Position numbers and translations under genes: made by a program. The notes under the pieces were generated by a model. It had not been told where the DNA came from. It did no database searches and saw nothing but the letters and a program-made list of their open reading frames with translations. A DNA stretch of 64,000 nt from JBOGNO01 sp050747245 (GTDB lineage: Bacteria; Acidobacteriota; Terriglobia; Acidiferrales; UBA7541), in the NCBI GenBank assembly GCA_050747245.1, contig JBOGNO010000013.1:1-64000 (forward strand), given 5' to 3'. Below, one piece after another: positions 17,743 through 27,600 of the stretch; position 1 is the first letter of the stretch, and every line of letters starts with the position of its first letter.

Positions 17743-18474
17743 CTAAAAATATTTGCTCACGTATTCGCGCATTTCACGGTGCCACGCAGGCCAGTCGTGC
17801 GCGCCTTCGGGACCCCAGTTGTCCACGCTGTGGGGGACGCCCTTGCTTTTGAGAACTTCGGAGAGCTGATAAGCCGGGCCGCTGTCCTCATACGCGCCCG
17901 AGCCGGTGACGAGATGAAGATCACAGCCCGCGAGCTGCGAAAGCACGGCCGGATCGCTCAGCCCGCCGACATAGTCTACGGGATTATTGAAATAAAAATT
18001 GTCGTCGTACAGTCCGTCCATGAATCGCCGCATGTCGTAAAGACCCGAGAGCGCAAATCCCCGGCGCACCACGTCAGGATGTTTCAGCAGCGTATTCGCG
18101 GCATGATACGCGCCAAAAGATTCGCCCATGGTGGTGATGGGCAGCCAGCCCGATTGGCAATGCGAAAAGATGAAGGGCACCACTTCCTCGCGGATGTACG
18201 CGTCGTATTGCGCCTGAACGTAACTGCGATGAAACGGATGCGCGGCCTTGTTGTAGAAGCTGTCGTTATTCACGGAACCCGCGCAAAAAAGTTTGACGCG
18301 CCCTGCATCGATGAAATCGGCGAGCGCGCCGGCCATTCCCATTTTTTCCTGCTCCCATTCGTCGCCGCCGCTGGTGGGAAACACGAGCATCGGCGGTCCC
18401 CAGTGGCCGTACGCGACGACGCCCATCTCGTGTCCCAACCGCTGCGAATGCCAGCTATGATATTCGCGGTGCAT
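17743..18474 (-). CDS. Alpha/beta-hydrolase esterase (COG4947-like)
   Basis: The 243-residue protein is a cytoplasmic alpha/beta hydrolase of the small esterase type. It has the nucleophile elbow GESFGAYHA (about 110), a likely catalytic Asp in the VTGSGAYED region, and the His in EGAHDWPAWH near the C terminus. I chose the ATG at 18474 with GAGG 7 bases upstream; the frame extends to 18984 but that part has no protein character. It converges on the ligase operon and could hydrolyse an ester or thioester related to that pathway. Confidence 0.8.
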   Translation of the reverse strand: MHREYHSWHSQRLGHEMGVVAYGHWGPPMLVFPTSGGDEWEQEKMGMAGALADFIDAGRVKLFCAGSVNNDSFYNKAAHPFHRSYVQAQYDAYIREEVVPFIFSHCQSGWLPITTMGESFGAYHAANTLLKHPDVVRRGFALSGLYDMRRFMDGLYDDNFYFNNPVDYVGGLSDPAVLSQLAGCDLHLVTGSGAYEDSGPAYQLSEVLKSKGVPHSVDNWGPEGAHDWPAWHREMREYVSKYF

Positions 18475-18693
18475 GGCGGCCTCACTGTCGCAAATTGAAT
18501 CCGTAAGACTACACAATTCGGCGCTCGCCGTGCGAAGGAATTTGCCGCGAAGCACTGTTTGAGGCGCACAATCATCGGCTCGCGAGCTACGTTTCCATTG
18601 ACGCCGCAAGCGCTTGCGAGTATGAAAGCTGCGGGCCGGCAAGCGCCCTGCGTCAAAATAATTTTGGCCACAACGAAAGGAACGACAGCTCTT

Positions 18694-20430
18694 ATGAAAA
18701 TCTCCCGCAGGAAGTCCGTCATCATGCTCTCTTTTCTCCTCGCGATTCTTGCGTTTGCAGCAGCGGCGATGCGACGCCCCGCAAGTGATCCCAATTCGTA
18801 CGACGTGCTCATCCAGCACGGCCGCATATACGATGGCAGCGGAAATCCCTGGTATTACGGCTACGTTGCCATTCGCGGCGACCGCATCGCGGCCATCGGA
18901 AACCTCGAGGGCGCCACGGCAACTCTGGTAATTGACGCTACCGGACGCGCCGTTTCTCCGGGATTCATTGACATGCTGGGGCAATCGGAAGCTTCACTGC
19001 TGATTGATAACCGCGCTCTCTCGAAGCTTTCACAGGGCATCACCAGCGAAATCACGGGGGAAGGCGGCTCGATCGCACCGCAAAACGAAAAGACGATTGC
19101 GCCGCAGCAGCCGTTCCTCGATCACTACCATTTGACTGTGGATTGGACGACGCTCGACGGATATTTTGCGCACCTGGAAAAAATCGGCACGCCCATTAAT
19201 CTCGGGACCTACGTGGGCGCTGCGCAAGTCCGCGAAGCCGTGATCGGCGATGACGACCGCGCTCCCACGCCCGCGGAACTTGAGCAAATGAAACAGCTCG
19301 TGGCGGAGGCCATGGGTGAGGGCGCGCTCGGAATTTCCACGGCGCTCATCTATCCGCCCGGACACTTTGCAAAGACCGAAGAGCTCATCGAACTTGCGAA
19401 GGTTTCCTCGCAATTCGGCGGCATTTATGCCACGCACATGCGCAGCGAGGGCGCTTCGGAGATGACCGCCGTGGACGAAGCCATCCGCATCGGGCGCGAA
19501 GCGCACCTGCCCGTGGAAATTTTCCATTTGAAAATTGCCGGCAAGCCGCGCTGGGGTTCTATGTCAAAACTCGTGGGGAAAATTCAAGCGGCGCGCGACG
19601 CGGGACTCGACGTTCGCGCGGACATGTATCCCTACCTCGCGGGCGCGACGGCGCTGGCATCGTCGCTGCCGCCGTGGGTAGCCGATGGCGGGCCGCAGAA
19701 ACTTCTCGAACGCCTGCACGATCCGAAAATTCGCGCGCGCATCAAATCCGAAATGGCCGCGGAACACTCCAACTGGGAAAACCTGTATTTCGCCTGCGGT
19801 GGCGCGGAAGGCGTGATGATTTCCGGCGTGGTAAATCCGGAGCTGAAGAAATATGACGGAAAAACCGTGGCGGAGATGGCCCGCGCGGAGCATAAGCAGG
19901 CGCTCGACGCGCTCTTCGATTTTGTCATCGCGGATAACGCGCAAACCGGCGCGCTCTACTTCATGGCCAGCGAGCAGGATTTGCAGTACGGATTGAAGCA
20001 GCCGTGGACGAGCATTGGATTGGACGCCGGCGAGCTATCACTCGACGGCCCGCTCTTTGAGCCGCACACGCATCCGCGCGCGTTCGGCTCCATGCCGCGC
20101 TTTCTGGGCCATTACGTGCGCGATCTGCACCTTGTGCCGCTCGAGCAAGGCATCCGCAAGATTACTTCGATGCCCGCGCAGCGCGAGCATCTCGCCGGGC
20201 GCGGATTGCTCGCCGCGAGAAACTTCGCGGACATCACCATCTTCGATCCCGCCACGATTCTCGACAAGGCCACCTACACGAATCCCGCGCAGCTTTCCGT
20301 CGGCGTGGACTACGTGTTTGTGAACGGGCAACTCGAGTACGACCACGGGAAACTAACCGGCGTCAACGCGGGTCGCGCGCTTCGCGGCCCCGGGTGGCGG
20401 AGTACTGCGCCCGCGAAGGAAACGAACTGA
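18694..20430 (+). CDS. Exported N-acyl-D-amino-acid deacylase (amidohydrolase)
   Basis: The 578-residue amidohydrolase has a signal peptide (about 1-26) and the D-aminoacylase-type N-terminal beta-sandwich (VLIQHGRIYDGSGNPWYYGYVAIRGDRIAAIG). The TIM-barrel follows, with ATHMRSEG near residue 250 and EIFHLKIAGKPRWG (the metal-ligand region). The C terminus shows the usual PARHAG-like region replaced by SMPAQREHLAGRGLLAARNFADITIFDP. It should release D-amino acids from N-acyl forms outside the cytoplasm. I chose the ATG at 18694 because the signal peptide begins there. Confidence 0.85.
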   Translation: MKISRRKSVIMLSFLLAILAFAAAAMRRPASDPNSYDVLIQHGRIYDGSGNPWYYGYVAIRGDRIAAIGNLEGATATLVIDATGRAVSPGFIDMLGQSEASLLIDNRALSKLSQGITSEITGEGGSIAPQNEKTIAPQQPFLDHYHLTVDWTTLDGYFAHLEKIGTPINLGTYVGAAQVREAVIGDDDRAPTPAELEQMKQLVAEAMGEGALGISTALIYPPGHFAKTEELIELAKVSSQFGGIYATHMRSEGASEMTAVDEAIRIGREAHLPVEIFHLKIAGKPRWGSMSKLVGKIQAARDAGLDVRADMYPYLAGATALASSLPPWVADGGPQKLLERLHDPKIRARIKSEMAAEHSNWENLYFACGGAEGVMISGVVNPELKKYDGKTVAEMARAEHKQALDALFDFVIADNAQTGALYFMASEQDLQYGLKQPWTSIGLDAGELSLDGPLFEPHTHPRAFGSMPRFLGHYVRDLHLVPLEQGIRKITSMPAQREHLAGRGLLAARNFADITIFDPATILDKATYTNPAQLSVGVDYVFVNGQLEYDHGKLTGVNAGRALRGPGWRSTAPAKETN

Positions 20431-20454
20431 TTCGCGGACGAACCTGCGCCCAGC

Positions 20455-22029
20455 TCAGGCGACCACTTTTTCGGCGACAACTTTCGCTTGCAGAAAAAGT
20501 AGCAGGTAATCCTGCCCGCCGGCTTTGGAATCCGTGCCGGACATGTTGAATCCGCCGAAGGGATGGCCGCCGACGCGCGCGCCGGTGCACTTGCGATTGA
20601 AATAAAGATTGCCGACGTGAAAATCTTCCGCGGCCCTTTTGAGCTTGGCGGGATTCTTTGAATAGACTGCGCCGGTCAAGCCGTATTCGCTGTCGTTGGC
20701 CATTTCGAGCGCCTGGTCAAAATCTCTCGCACGCGTCACCGCGAGCACCGGGCCGAAAATCTCCTCCTGAAAGATTCTGGCGCTCGGAGCGACGTCGGCA
20801 ATCACCGTGGGCTCGACAAAATACCCATCGCCCGCCGCGCGTCGGCCACCCGCGATCAAACGGCCCTCTTTCTTGCCAATCTCAATGTATTCGAGAATGG
20901 ATTTCATCGCCGACTGGTTGATCACCGGACCCATGTAATTCGCGGGATCTTCCGTCGGGCCGACCTTAATTTGTTTCACGCGCTGCGCCAGTTTTTCGAC
21001 GAAGCGGTCATAGATCTTGTCCGAGACAATCGCGCGCGAGCATGCCGAGCATTTTTGCCCCTGGTAACCGAACGCGGATTGCGCGACGCCTTCGACTGCG
21101 GCATCGAAATCTGCCTCGTCGTCCACGACGATGGCGTCCTTTCCGCCCATCTCCAGCACCGTGCGCTTCACCCAAATTTGCCCCGGCTGTTTTTTCATGG
21201 CTTGCTCGCCGATGCGCAGCCCGGCTTCCTTCGATCCGGTGAAGGCGATGAAGCGTGTTTTCGGATGCGCCACCATCGCTTCGCCCGCTGTGCTTCCCGG
21301 CCCGGTAAAAATGCTCAGCGCGTCACGCGGGACGCCCGCTTCGTAGAGAATGTCCACGAACACGGCGGCGATAGCCGGTGAATCGCTCGATGGTTTGAGC
21401 ACCACGGTGTTTCCGGCGACCAGCGCGGCCGCCGTCATGCCGCCCATGATCGCGGCGGCGAAATTCCACGGCGGAATCACCACCCCCACGCCGAGTGGAA
21501 TATACATCTGAAAATTCTTCTCGCCTGGAACGGGCGTCAGAGTTTGCGGCCCCGCGAGGCGCAGCATCTCGCGTCCGTAAAATTCCAGGAAGTCTATCAA
21601 CTCCGCTAGGTCGGCGTCGGCCTCCGGCCAGGTCTTGCCAATTTCGAAGCACAGCAGCGCGTCAAGCTCGAATCGCCGCTTCCGCAAAATCTCCGCGGCG
21701 CGGAAGAGACATGCCGCGCGCTCCTCGGACGGGACGCGTTTCCAACTTTCAAACGCGCGGTGCGCCGATTCGACGGCCTGCTTGGCCTGCTCGATAGAGC
21801 CTTTTTGAAAAACGCCAATCACTTGCTCGGGATGCGAGGGATTGGTCGAGCGGAGCTTTTCCTGCGTGTAAATTTTTTCTCCGCCGATGGTCAGCGGATA
21901 CTCGCGCCCGAGCTCCGCGCCGACTTTTTTGAGCGCCGCTTCCATCGCGGAGCGGTTTTCCGTCCGCGAAAAATCCAAAATCGGTTCATTGTGAAACTCG
22001 CCGCGTTCCATCACCTTTGAAGTCGCCAT
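20455..22029 (-). CDS. pruA: L-glutamate gamma-semialdehyde dehydrogenase (proline catabolism)
   Basis: The 524-residue aldehyde dehydrogenase has the family's catalytic Glu (VLEMGGKDA, about 280), catalytic Cys (GQKCSACSR, about 317), the NAD-binding FTGSKEAG and PPWNFA motifs, and the end motif GHPFGGFNMSGTDSKAGGQDYL typical of P5C dehydrogenases. It oxidises glutamate semialdehyde to glutamate. No proline dehydrogenase gene is next to it. The second of two in-frame ATGs (22029) has the better spacing to GAGGAG. Family assignment is firm; the P5C-specific name is from the end motifs. Confidence 0.87.
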   Translation of the reverse strand: MATSKVMERGEFHNEPILDFSRTENRSAMEAALKKVGAELGREYPLTIGGEKIYTQEKLRSTNPSHPEQVIGVFQKGSIEQAKQAVESAHRAFESWKRVPSEERAACLFRAAEILRKRRFELDALLCFEIGKTWPEADADLAELIDFLEFYGREMLRLAGPQTLTPVPGEKNFQMYIPLGVGVVIPPWNFAAAIMGGMTAAALVAGNTVVLKPSSDSPAIAAVFVDILYEAGVPRDALSIFTGPGSTAGEAMVAHPKTRFIAFTGSKEAGLRIGEQAMKKQPGQIWVKRTVLEMGGKDAIVVDDEADFDAAVEGVAQSAFGYQGQKCSACSRAIVSDKIYDRFVEKLAQRVKQIKVGPTEDPANYMGPVINQSAMKSILEYIEIGKKEGRLIAGGRRAAGDGYFVEPTVIADVAPSARIFQEEIFGPVLAVTRARDFDQALEMANDSEYGLTGAVYSKNPAKLKRAAEDFHVGNLYFNRKCTGARVGGHPFGGFNMSGTDSKAGGQDYLLLFLQAKVVAEKVVA

Positions 22030-22175
22030 CGCCATCTCTCCTCAAGATTTACGTGAAACCATTCTAGTTTGTGGCGGCGCATCCGCACAAGCGCGGTGCA
22101 ATCCGTTGTGACTTTTTCGCGCGCGCTCTGGTTCTCGAAAAGTCTGCTAAAATCTGCGCGCACTTGAAGAGCGAG

Positions 22176-23291
22176 ATGAATTCCAATCTTAAGAACCTGC
22201 TCGAACGCTACGATGCTTCATCTCCGCTAGAGCGAGCGGAGACAATTCCCGCCGAATGGTATTTCGATTCCGAAATTGCCCGGCTTGAACAGCAAAATGT
22301 CTTCGCGAAGTCGTGGCAATTCGCCGCCCGTTGCGACCAGGTCGCTTCGGCCGGCCAATTCGCGACGGCGGAGATCGCCGGAGAGCCAGTCGTCGTCGTG
22401 CGCGGCACGGATGGCGTGCTTCGCGCATTTTTCAACGTCTGCCGCCACCACGCCGCCGCCGTCGCCACGGAACCTGCGGGACAGGCGGGGCAACTGCGAT
22501 GCCCCTATCACGGCTGGACGTACGGGCTCGACGGCGCGCTCAAGGGCATGCCGGAATTCGAAGGCGTCTGCGATTTCGACCGCGCAAGAAATGGTCTGGT
22601 CCCTGTTCGTGTCGAGGCGTGGGAGAACTTCGTCTTTGTGAATCTCGATTCGCGCGCAGCTTCCCTCTCTGATTCCTTGGGCGAGCTCTCGCGCCGCACC
22701 GCGGAATGGACACTCCGCGAGTTGCAATTCGCCGAGCGCCGCAGCTACACCTTGCGCTGTAACTGGAAAGTGTACGTGGACAATTATCTAGACGGCGGTT
22801 ACCACGTCCCGCATCTGCACAAAGGCTTGAACAGCGTGCTCGATTACGCGCACTACACTATTGAGAATCTCGAGCGCATGTGCATCCAATCGAGCCCGCT
22901 GCGCGCGAATTCGGCGAGCGACGCTGCTGCCGCCGCAACGCGCCGTGGCGATTTCGCTCACTACGTCTGGCTATATCCGAATTTCATGCTGAACTGGTGC
23001 GAAGGCGTGATGGACACCAACCTGGTAATTCCGCGCGGCACGGACCGCTGCGAAGTTATTTTCGATTTCTATTTTGCGCCGAGCGCCGCAGGAAGCGCCG
23101 CCGACGAAAGCATCCGCGTGAGCGAGCGCATTCAGGACGAAGATGTCGCTATTTGCGAATCCGTGCAGCGCGGTCTCCATTCGCGCGCCTATCGCGCCGG
23201 CCGGCTATCCGTGCGCCGCGAAGCTGGCGAGCATTTATTTCATCAGCTCCTCGCGGCAGATTTGAAATCCAGCAATCAACGCTCAAGCTGA
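22176..23291 (+). CDS. Rieske non-heme iron oxygenase, alpha subunit
   Basis: The 371-residue protein has the Rieske [2Fe-2S] motif Cys89-x-His91 and Cys109-x2-His112 and a catalytic domain with the mononuclear iron triad: DNYLDGGYHVPHLH near residue 205 and a downstream Asp in QDEDVAICESVQ near 325. The layout resembles choline monooxygenase / ring-hydroxylating enzymes. No reductase or ferredoxin gene is adjacent; a ferredoxin-NADP reductase is at 39 kb. The substrate is unknown. Its last 16 bases overlap the convergent PLP-enzyme gene tail to tail. Confidence 0.86.
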   Translation: MNSNLKNLLERYDASSPLERAETIPAEWYFDSEIARLEQQNVFAKSWQFAARCDQVASAGQFATAEIAGEPVVVVRGTDGVLRAFFNVCRHHAAAVATEPAGQAGQLRCPYHGWTYGLDGALKGMPEFEGVCDFDRARNGLVPVRVEAWENFVFVNLDSRAASLSDSLGELSRRTAEWTLRELQFAERRSYTLRCNWKVYVDNYLDGGYHVPHLHKGLNSVLDYAHYTIENLERMCIQSSPLRANSASDAAAAATRRGDFAHYVWLYPNFMLNWCEGVMDTNLVIPRGTDRCEVIFDFYFAPSAAGSAADESIRVSERIQDEDVAICESVQRGLHSRAYRAGRLSVRREAGEHLFHQLLAADLKSSNQRSS

Positions 23292-24481
23292 TCGAGCGCC
23301 TGCGAGAGATCCTCGCGCAAATCGTCGAAGTCTTCGATGCCGGCGGAAATGCGCACGAGGTTCTCGCCGATTCCGAGCCGCTCGCGATGCTTGGGCGCCA
23401 GATCGCGGTGCGACGAAATTGCCGGATACAGAATTAGACTTTGCACGTCGCCCAGCGAAGTCGCCTTCAAAAATAGTTCCAGCGAATCCACAAATCGAAA
23501 GATTTCCTTCCTTCCCGCGCTGCGAATTGCGAAAGAAACCACGCCGCCCGCAGCGCCGCCCGCGAAGAGCTTCTTGCAGCGCGAGTGATCCGGATGGCTC
23601 GGGCGTCCCGGGTAATGCACGCTTTCAACGCGCGGATGCGCGCTGAGCCATTCGGCGAGTCGCAGCGCGTTTTCGCAATGGCGCGCGAATCGCAGCGGCA
23701 AGGTTTTCAGGCCGCGCAGGGCGAGCCACGCTTCAAACGGCCCCAGCACCGCTCCGATCAGCCGCGAAAAGTGCCGCGCCTCCTCACGAAATTCTTCACG
23801 GCAAACCAGCACCCCGCCGGTGATGTCGCCGTGTCCGGAGAGATATTTCGTAGCACTGTGAACGACGAAATCGCAACCCAGTTCGAGCGGCCGCAACAGC
23901 ACAGGAGTGGCGAAGGTATTGTCCACAATCACGCGGGTGCCCGTTTCGCGCGCAAGGCTTGCAAGCGACGGCAAGTCCGGAATGCGCAGCAGCGGATTCG
24001 TCAAACTTTCAACCAGCAGAATGCGCGGCTTCCGCTCGCGCAGGGAATCGGCGAAGTTCGCGCCAAAGACGTCCACGAAATCTACTTGCGCTCCCCAGCG
24101 CATGGCCACATCGGTCAAGAATTTCAGCGTGACGCCGTACAAATCCTGCGATGCAAAAATCGTGGCGCCGTGCTCGGCTCCGGCAGCGAGCAGCGCCAGA
24201 AGAATCGCGCTCATGCCGGATGCATAACTGATGGCTGCGTCGCCGCCTTCGAGAGAAACCATAGCCGATTCAAACGCCGCGTTCGTGGGATTGTCGTGAC
24301 GCGAGTAGGTAAAACCCTGGCGCTGGCCTCCGGCGATGGCGTCAATTTCTTCGAGATGATCGTAGAGAAACGTCGAGGTACTGTAGATCGGCGTGGACAT
24401 GGGCACGAAATCTTCCGAGCGCCCGCGTTCGCCCGCATGGACGGCGCGCGTGCTAAATCCCCGGCGTGATTTTTCTTTCAT
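23276..24481 (-). CDS. Cys/Met-metabolism PLP enzyme (gamma-synthase/lyase family)
   Basis: The 401-residue protein is a fold-type I PLP enzyme of the cystathionine family. It has SYASGMSAI at the phosphate-binding region, the conserved SLTNPLLRIPD and VDNTFATPVL, and the PLP-lysine motif HSATKYLSGHGD (about 205). It could be a methionine gamma-lyase, cystathionine lyase/synthase or O-acetylhomoserine enzyme; residues alone do not decide. A second family member lies at 48.4 kb, with only moderate similarity. Confidence 0.86.
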   Translation of the reverse strand: MKEKSRRGFSTRAVHAGERGRSEDFVPMSTPIYSTSTFLYDHLEEIDAIAGGQRQGFTYSRHDNPTNAAFESAMVSLEGGDAAISYASGMSAILLALLAAGAEHGATIFASQDLYGVTLKFLTDVAMRWGAQVDFVDVFGANFADSLRERKPRILLVESLTNPLLRIPDLPSLASLARETGTRVIVDNTFATPVLLRPLELGCDFVVHSATKYLSGHGDITGGVLVCREEFREEARHFSRLIGAVLGPFEAWLALRGLKTLPLRFARHCENALRLAEWLSAHPRVESVHYPGRPSHPDHSRCKKLFAGGAAGGVVSFAIRSAGRKEIFRFVDSLELFLKATSLGDVQSLILYPAISSHRDLAPKHRERLGIGENLVRISAGIEDFDDLREDLSQALDQLER

Positions 24482-24615
24482 CCAGCGCCTCCTGGAAAAT
24501 CGGATTTTCCATGCTACGGGTGCGCGGGAATGAAATCAACCGTGGAAGGAGAACGGAAAGAATCCAGAGTGCCTGCCGCGCGTTCAAATGTCTCGTGACG
24601 CGACCCGCGGGCTCT

Positions 24616-27600
24616 TTACGGCTGTTTTTTCCCGTCGAGGATTTCGCGCAGCTTGTGCGAGAGTGCGTTCAGTGTGAACGGCTTCTGTAGCAGCACCGTA
24701 TCGGGCGCAAGAATCCCGTGATGCACGATAGCTTGATCGGTGTAGCCGGACATGAACAGGACTTTGGCGCTCGGCCGCAACTTCTGGATGTTTTCCGCCA
24801 GTTCGCGGCCGCTGATTCCCTGCATCACCACATCGGTGAGCAGAAGATGAATTTCCGAGCCGTGCTTGGCGGCAATTTCGAGGGCTTCGGCTCCGTTGCG
24901 CGCTTCGAGCACGGTGTAGCCCGACGACTGCAAATATTCGCGGGCCAGCGCGCGGACTCCAGCCTCGTCCTCCACAAGCAAAATGGTTTCCGAGCCGTGC
25001 CGTGGCGACGCAGCTTCCTTCTTTTGCTCGTTCGGGCTCACGGCTTCTTGCACGCGCGGCAAGTACACTTTGAACGTTGTGCCCTTCACAATTTCGCTGT
25101 ACACCCAGATGTATCCGCCGCTTTGTTTCACGATGCCATAGACAGTCGCCAGCCCAAGGCCTGTTCCCTTGCCTTTTTCCTTCGTGGTGAAGAAAGGCTC
25201 GAAGATTCGAGCCTGGGTATCGGCATCCATTCCGCATCCCGTGTCGGTGACGGCGAGCATAACGTATTCGCCGGGCGTGACAATGGCATGGCGCTGCGCG
25301 TAACTGTGATCCAGCTCGACGTTAGACGTCTCGATCGTCAACTTGCCACCGCGCGGCATCGCATCTCGCGCGTTGACGGCGAGATTCAGAATGACCTGCT
25401 CGATCTGGCTGCGGTCGGCGCGCACCTGCCACGGGCCCGGTGGATTCACGGTGACCAGCTCGATGTCCTCGCCGATCAAGCGCCGCAGCATTTTTTCCAT
25501 GTCGGAGACGACAGCTTGCAGATTCAAAACCTTCGGAGCGAGTACCTGCTTGCGACTGAACGCCAACAGTTGCCGCGTGAGGCCGGCGGCGCGTTCGGCT
25601 GCCTGGTGAATCTGTTCCGCATGGCGGCGGAGGGAAGTCTCTCCTTCCAGATTCTCCACCAAAAGTTCCGTGTAGCCCTGAATGACCATCAGCAGGTTGT
25701 TGAAGTCGTGCGCGATTCCTCCCGCGAGTCTCCCGACCGCTTCCATTTTCTGCGCCTGCCGCAATTGCGCCTCGAGCTGCTTGCGGTCGGTGACGTCCAG
25801 CGCCATGCAAATCGTGCCGACAATTTCGCCGTCGGCGCTACGAAGCGGCTCGGCATGGCACGCATAGGAACCGCCGCTCCATTCCACACTGAAAGTTTGC
25901 GCATCGCCCAACAGGGCCTTGCGGTGGGCGGAGATGGGAAGAAAACTCTGGTCGGAAGTTTCAAAATAGTCGAAGAGAGTCAGCCCGACCACTTGGTTGG
26001 GCTTCAGGCCAAGACGAACGAGGCCCGCACCCAGCGACGAAGTGAATCGCAGCTCCGTGTCGGTGGTCCACAACACAGCAGGCAATTGCTCGACGAGCAC
26101 GCGCAGCCGGGCTTCGCTTTCGCGCAGCAGGGATTCCGCGCGCTTGCGCTCGATAGCCACGGCAATTTGCCCGCCGACGGACGTCAGGAACTCGAGGTCG
26201 CGCTCGGTGTAAGCGTTGGGATCTTCGTAATGCTGGACGACCAGCACGCCGATGGTTTCTGATGGCGTGCGCAGCGGCACTCCAAGCCATGCGGGAGAAT
26301 TCGTTCCCACTAATTCGACTTCCCCTTCGGCGGCAAGTTGCTCAAAGACCTTTTGCGGAATGAGCATGGCGCGGCCGGTGCGATAGACATAGGCCGTGCA
26401 GCTCCGCCCCATCTTCGTCGGCGGCGGGGCGTCGTCGAATTTGTCCACGAAAAAGGGAAAATGAAAAAGATCGCTGAGCGGATCGCGCAGGGCCACAAAG
26501 CAGTTCTCGGCGGACAGAACTTTGGAAAGCGAGCCATGGATGAGTCGCAGCAATTCGCCGAGGTTGTCGGTGACGTTCACCCCGTGAATGATCTCGAGCG
26601 TCACCTGCCGCTCAAGTTCGTCGCGTTTACGCTTAGTGATTTCCTCGACGGTGCCTTCGTAATAGAGGAGCTTCCCCCGCGCATCGCGAACTGCACGCGC
26701 GTTTTCCGACAGCCAGATTTTTGCGCCGTCGCGGCGATAAACCTGATATTCGAACCCTTCGACTCGGCCTTTCTCATCCATCATGCGCTTGAAGGCGTCA
26801 CGCCGCGATGCGTCCACATACACTTGCGCGCCGATGTCGCTCACGTTGGCGCCCAGCTCCTCCGGAGAGCCGTAGCCATACATTCGGGCCAGGGCGGGAT
26901 TGATGCTAACGTAGCGGCCGTCAGGAGTTGTTTGGAAAAATCCTTCCACAGCGTTTTCGAAAATCGTTCGGAAGCGCTCCTCGGCGCTGCGCCGCGCCGC
27001 CTCATTTTGCAATCGCTCCGTAATGTCCCGGAACGTGACCACCGCGCCGACCAGGTGTCCTTCTTCGCGAATCGGCGTGCTCGTGTACTCAACGGGAAAG
27101 CACGTGCCGTCCTTTCGCCAAAAAACCTCGTTGTTCACATAGTGCGTTGATCCATCGCGAAACGCCGCGAAAATCGGGCACTCTTCTACTGGATAGGGGC
27201 GGCCGTCGGCGTGCGAATGGTGCAGCATTTCGTGCATGTTCTTCCCGGCCAATTCCTCGGATCGCCATCCGAGCATTCCCACCGATGCCTGATTTGCGAA
27301 CGAACACAGGCCATCGAGGTCCACTCCGTAAATTCCCTCACCGACTGAATTTAGAAGCAGTTCATTTTGCCGGCTGAGGCGTTCCAGCGCACCCTCCACT
27401 TCCTTCGCTTCGGTGATGTCCAGCAGCACGCCTTGAATTTGCACGACTCCGCCGGCTTCGTCGCGCACCAGTGTGGATCGGTCGCGAAACCAAACGATGC
27501 GGCCTTCGCGAGCAATCATGCGGTACTCGGTGTCGTAAGACTCTCCGGTGCGGGATTGCCTGGCTTCTTCCGCCATGATCCGGTCGCGATCGTCGGGATG

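Noticed and set aside
18475..18984. Upstream extension of the esterase frame
   Set aside because: The added 170 residues have no fold features, and the ATG at 18474 has a good ribosome site.
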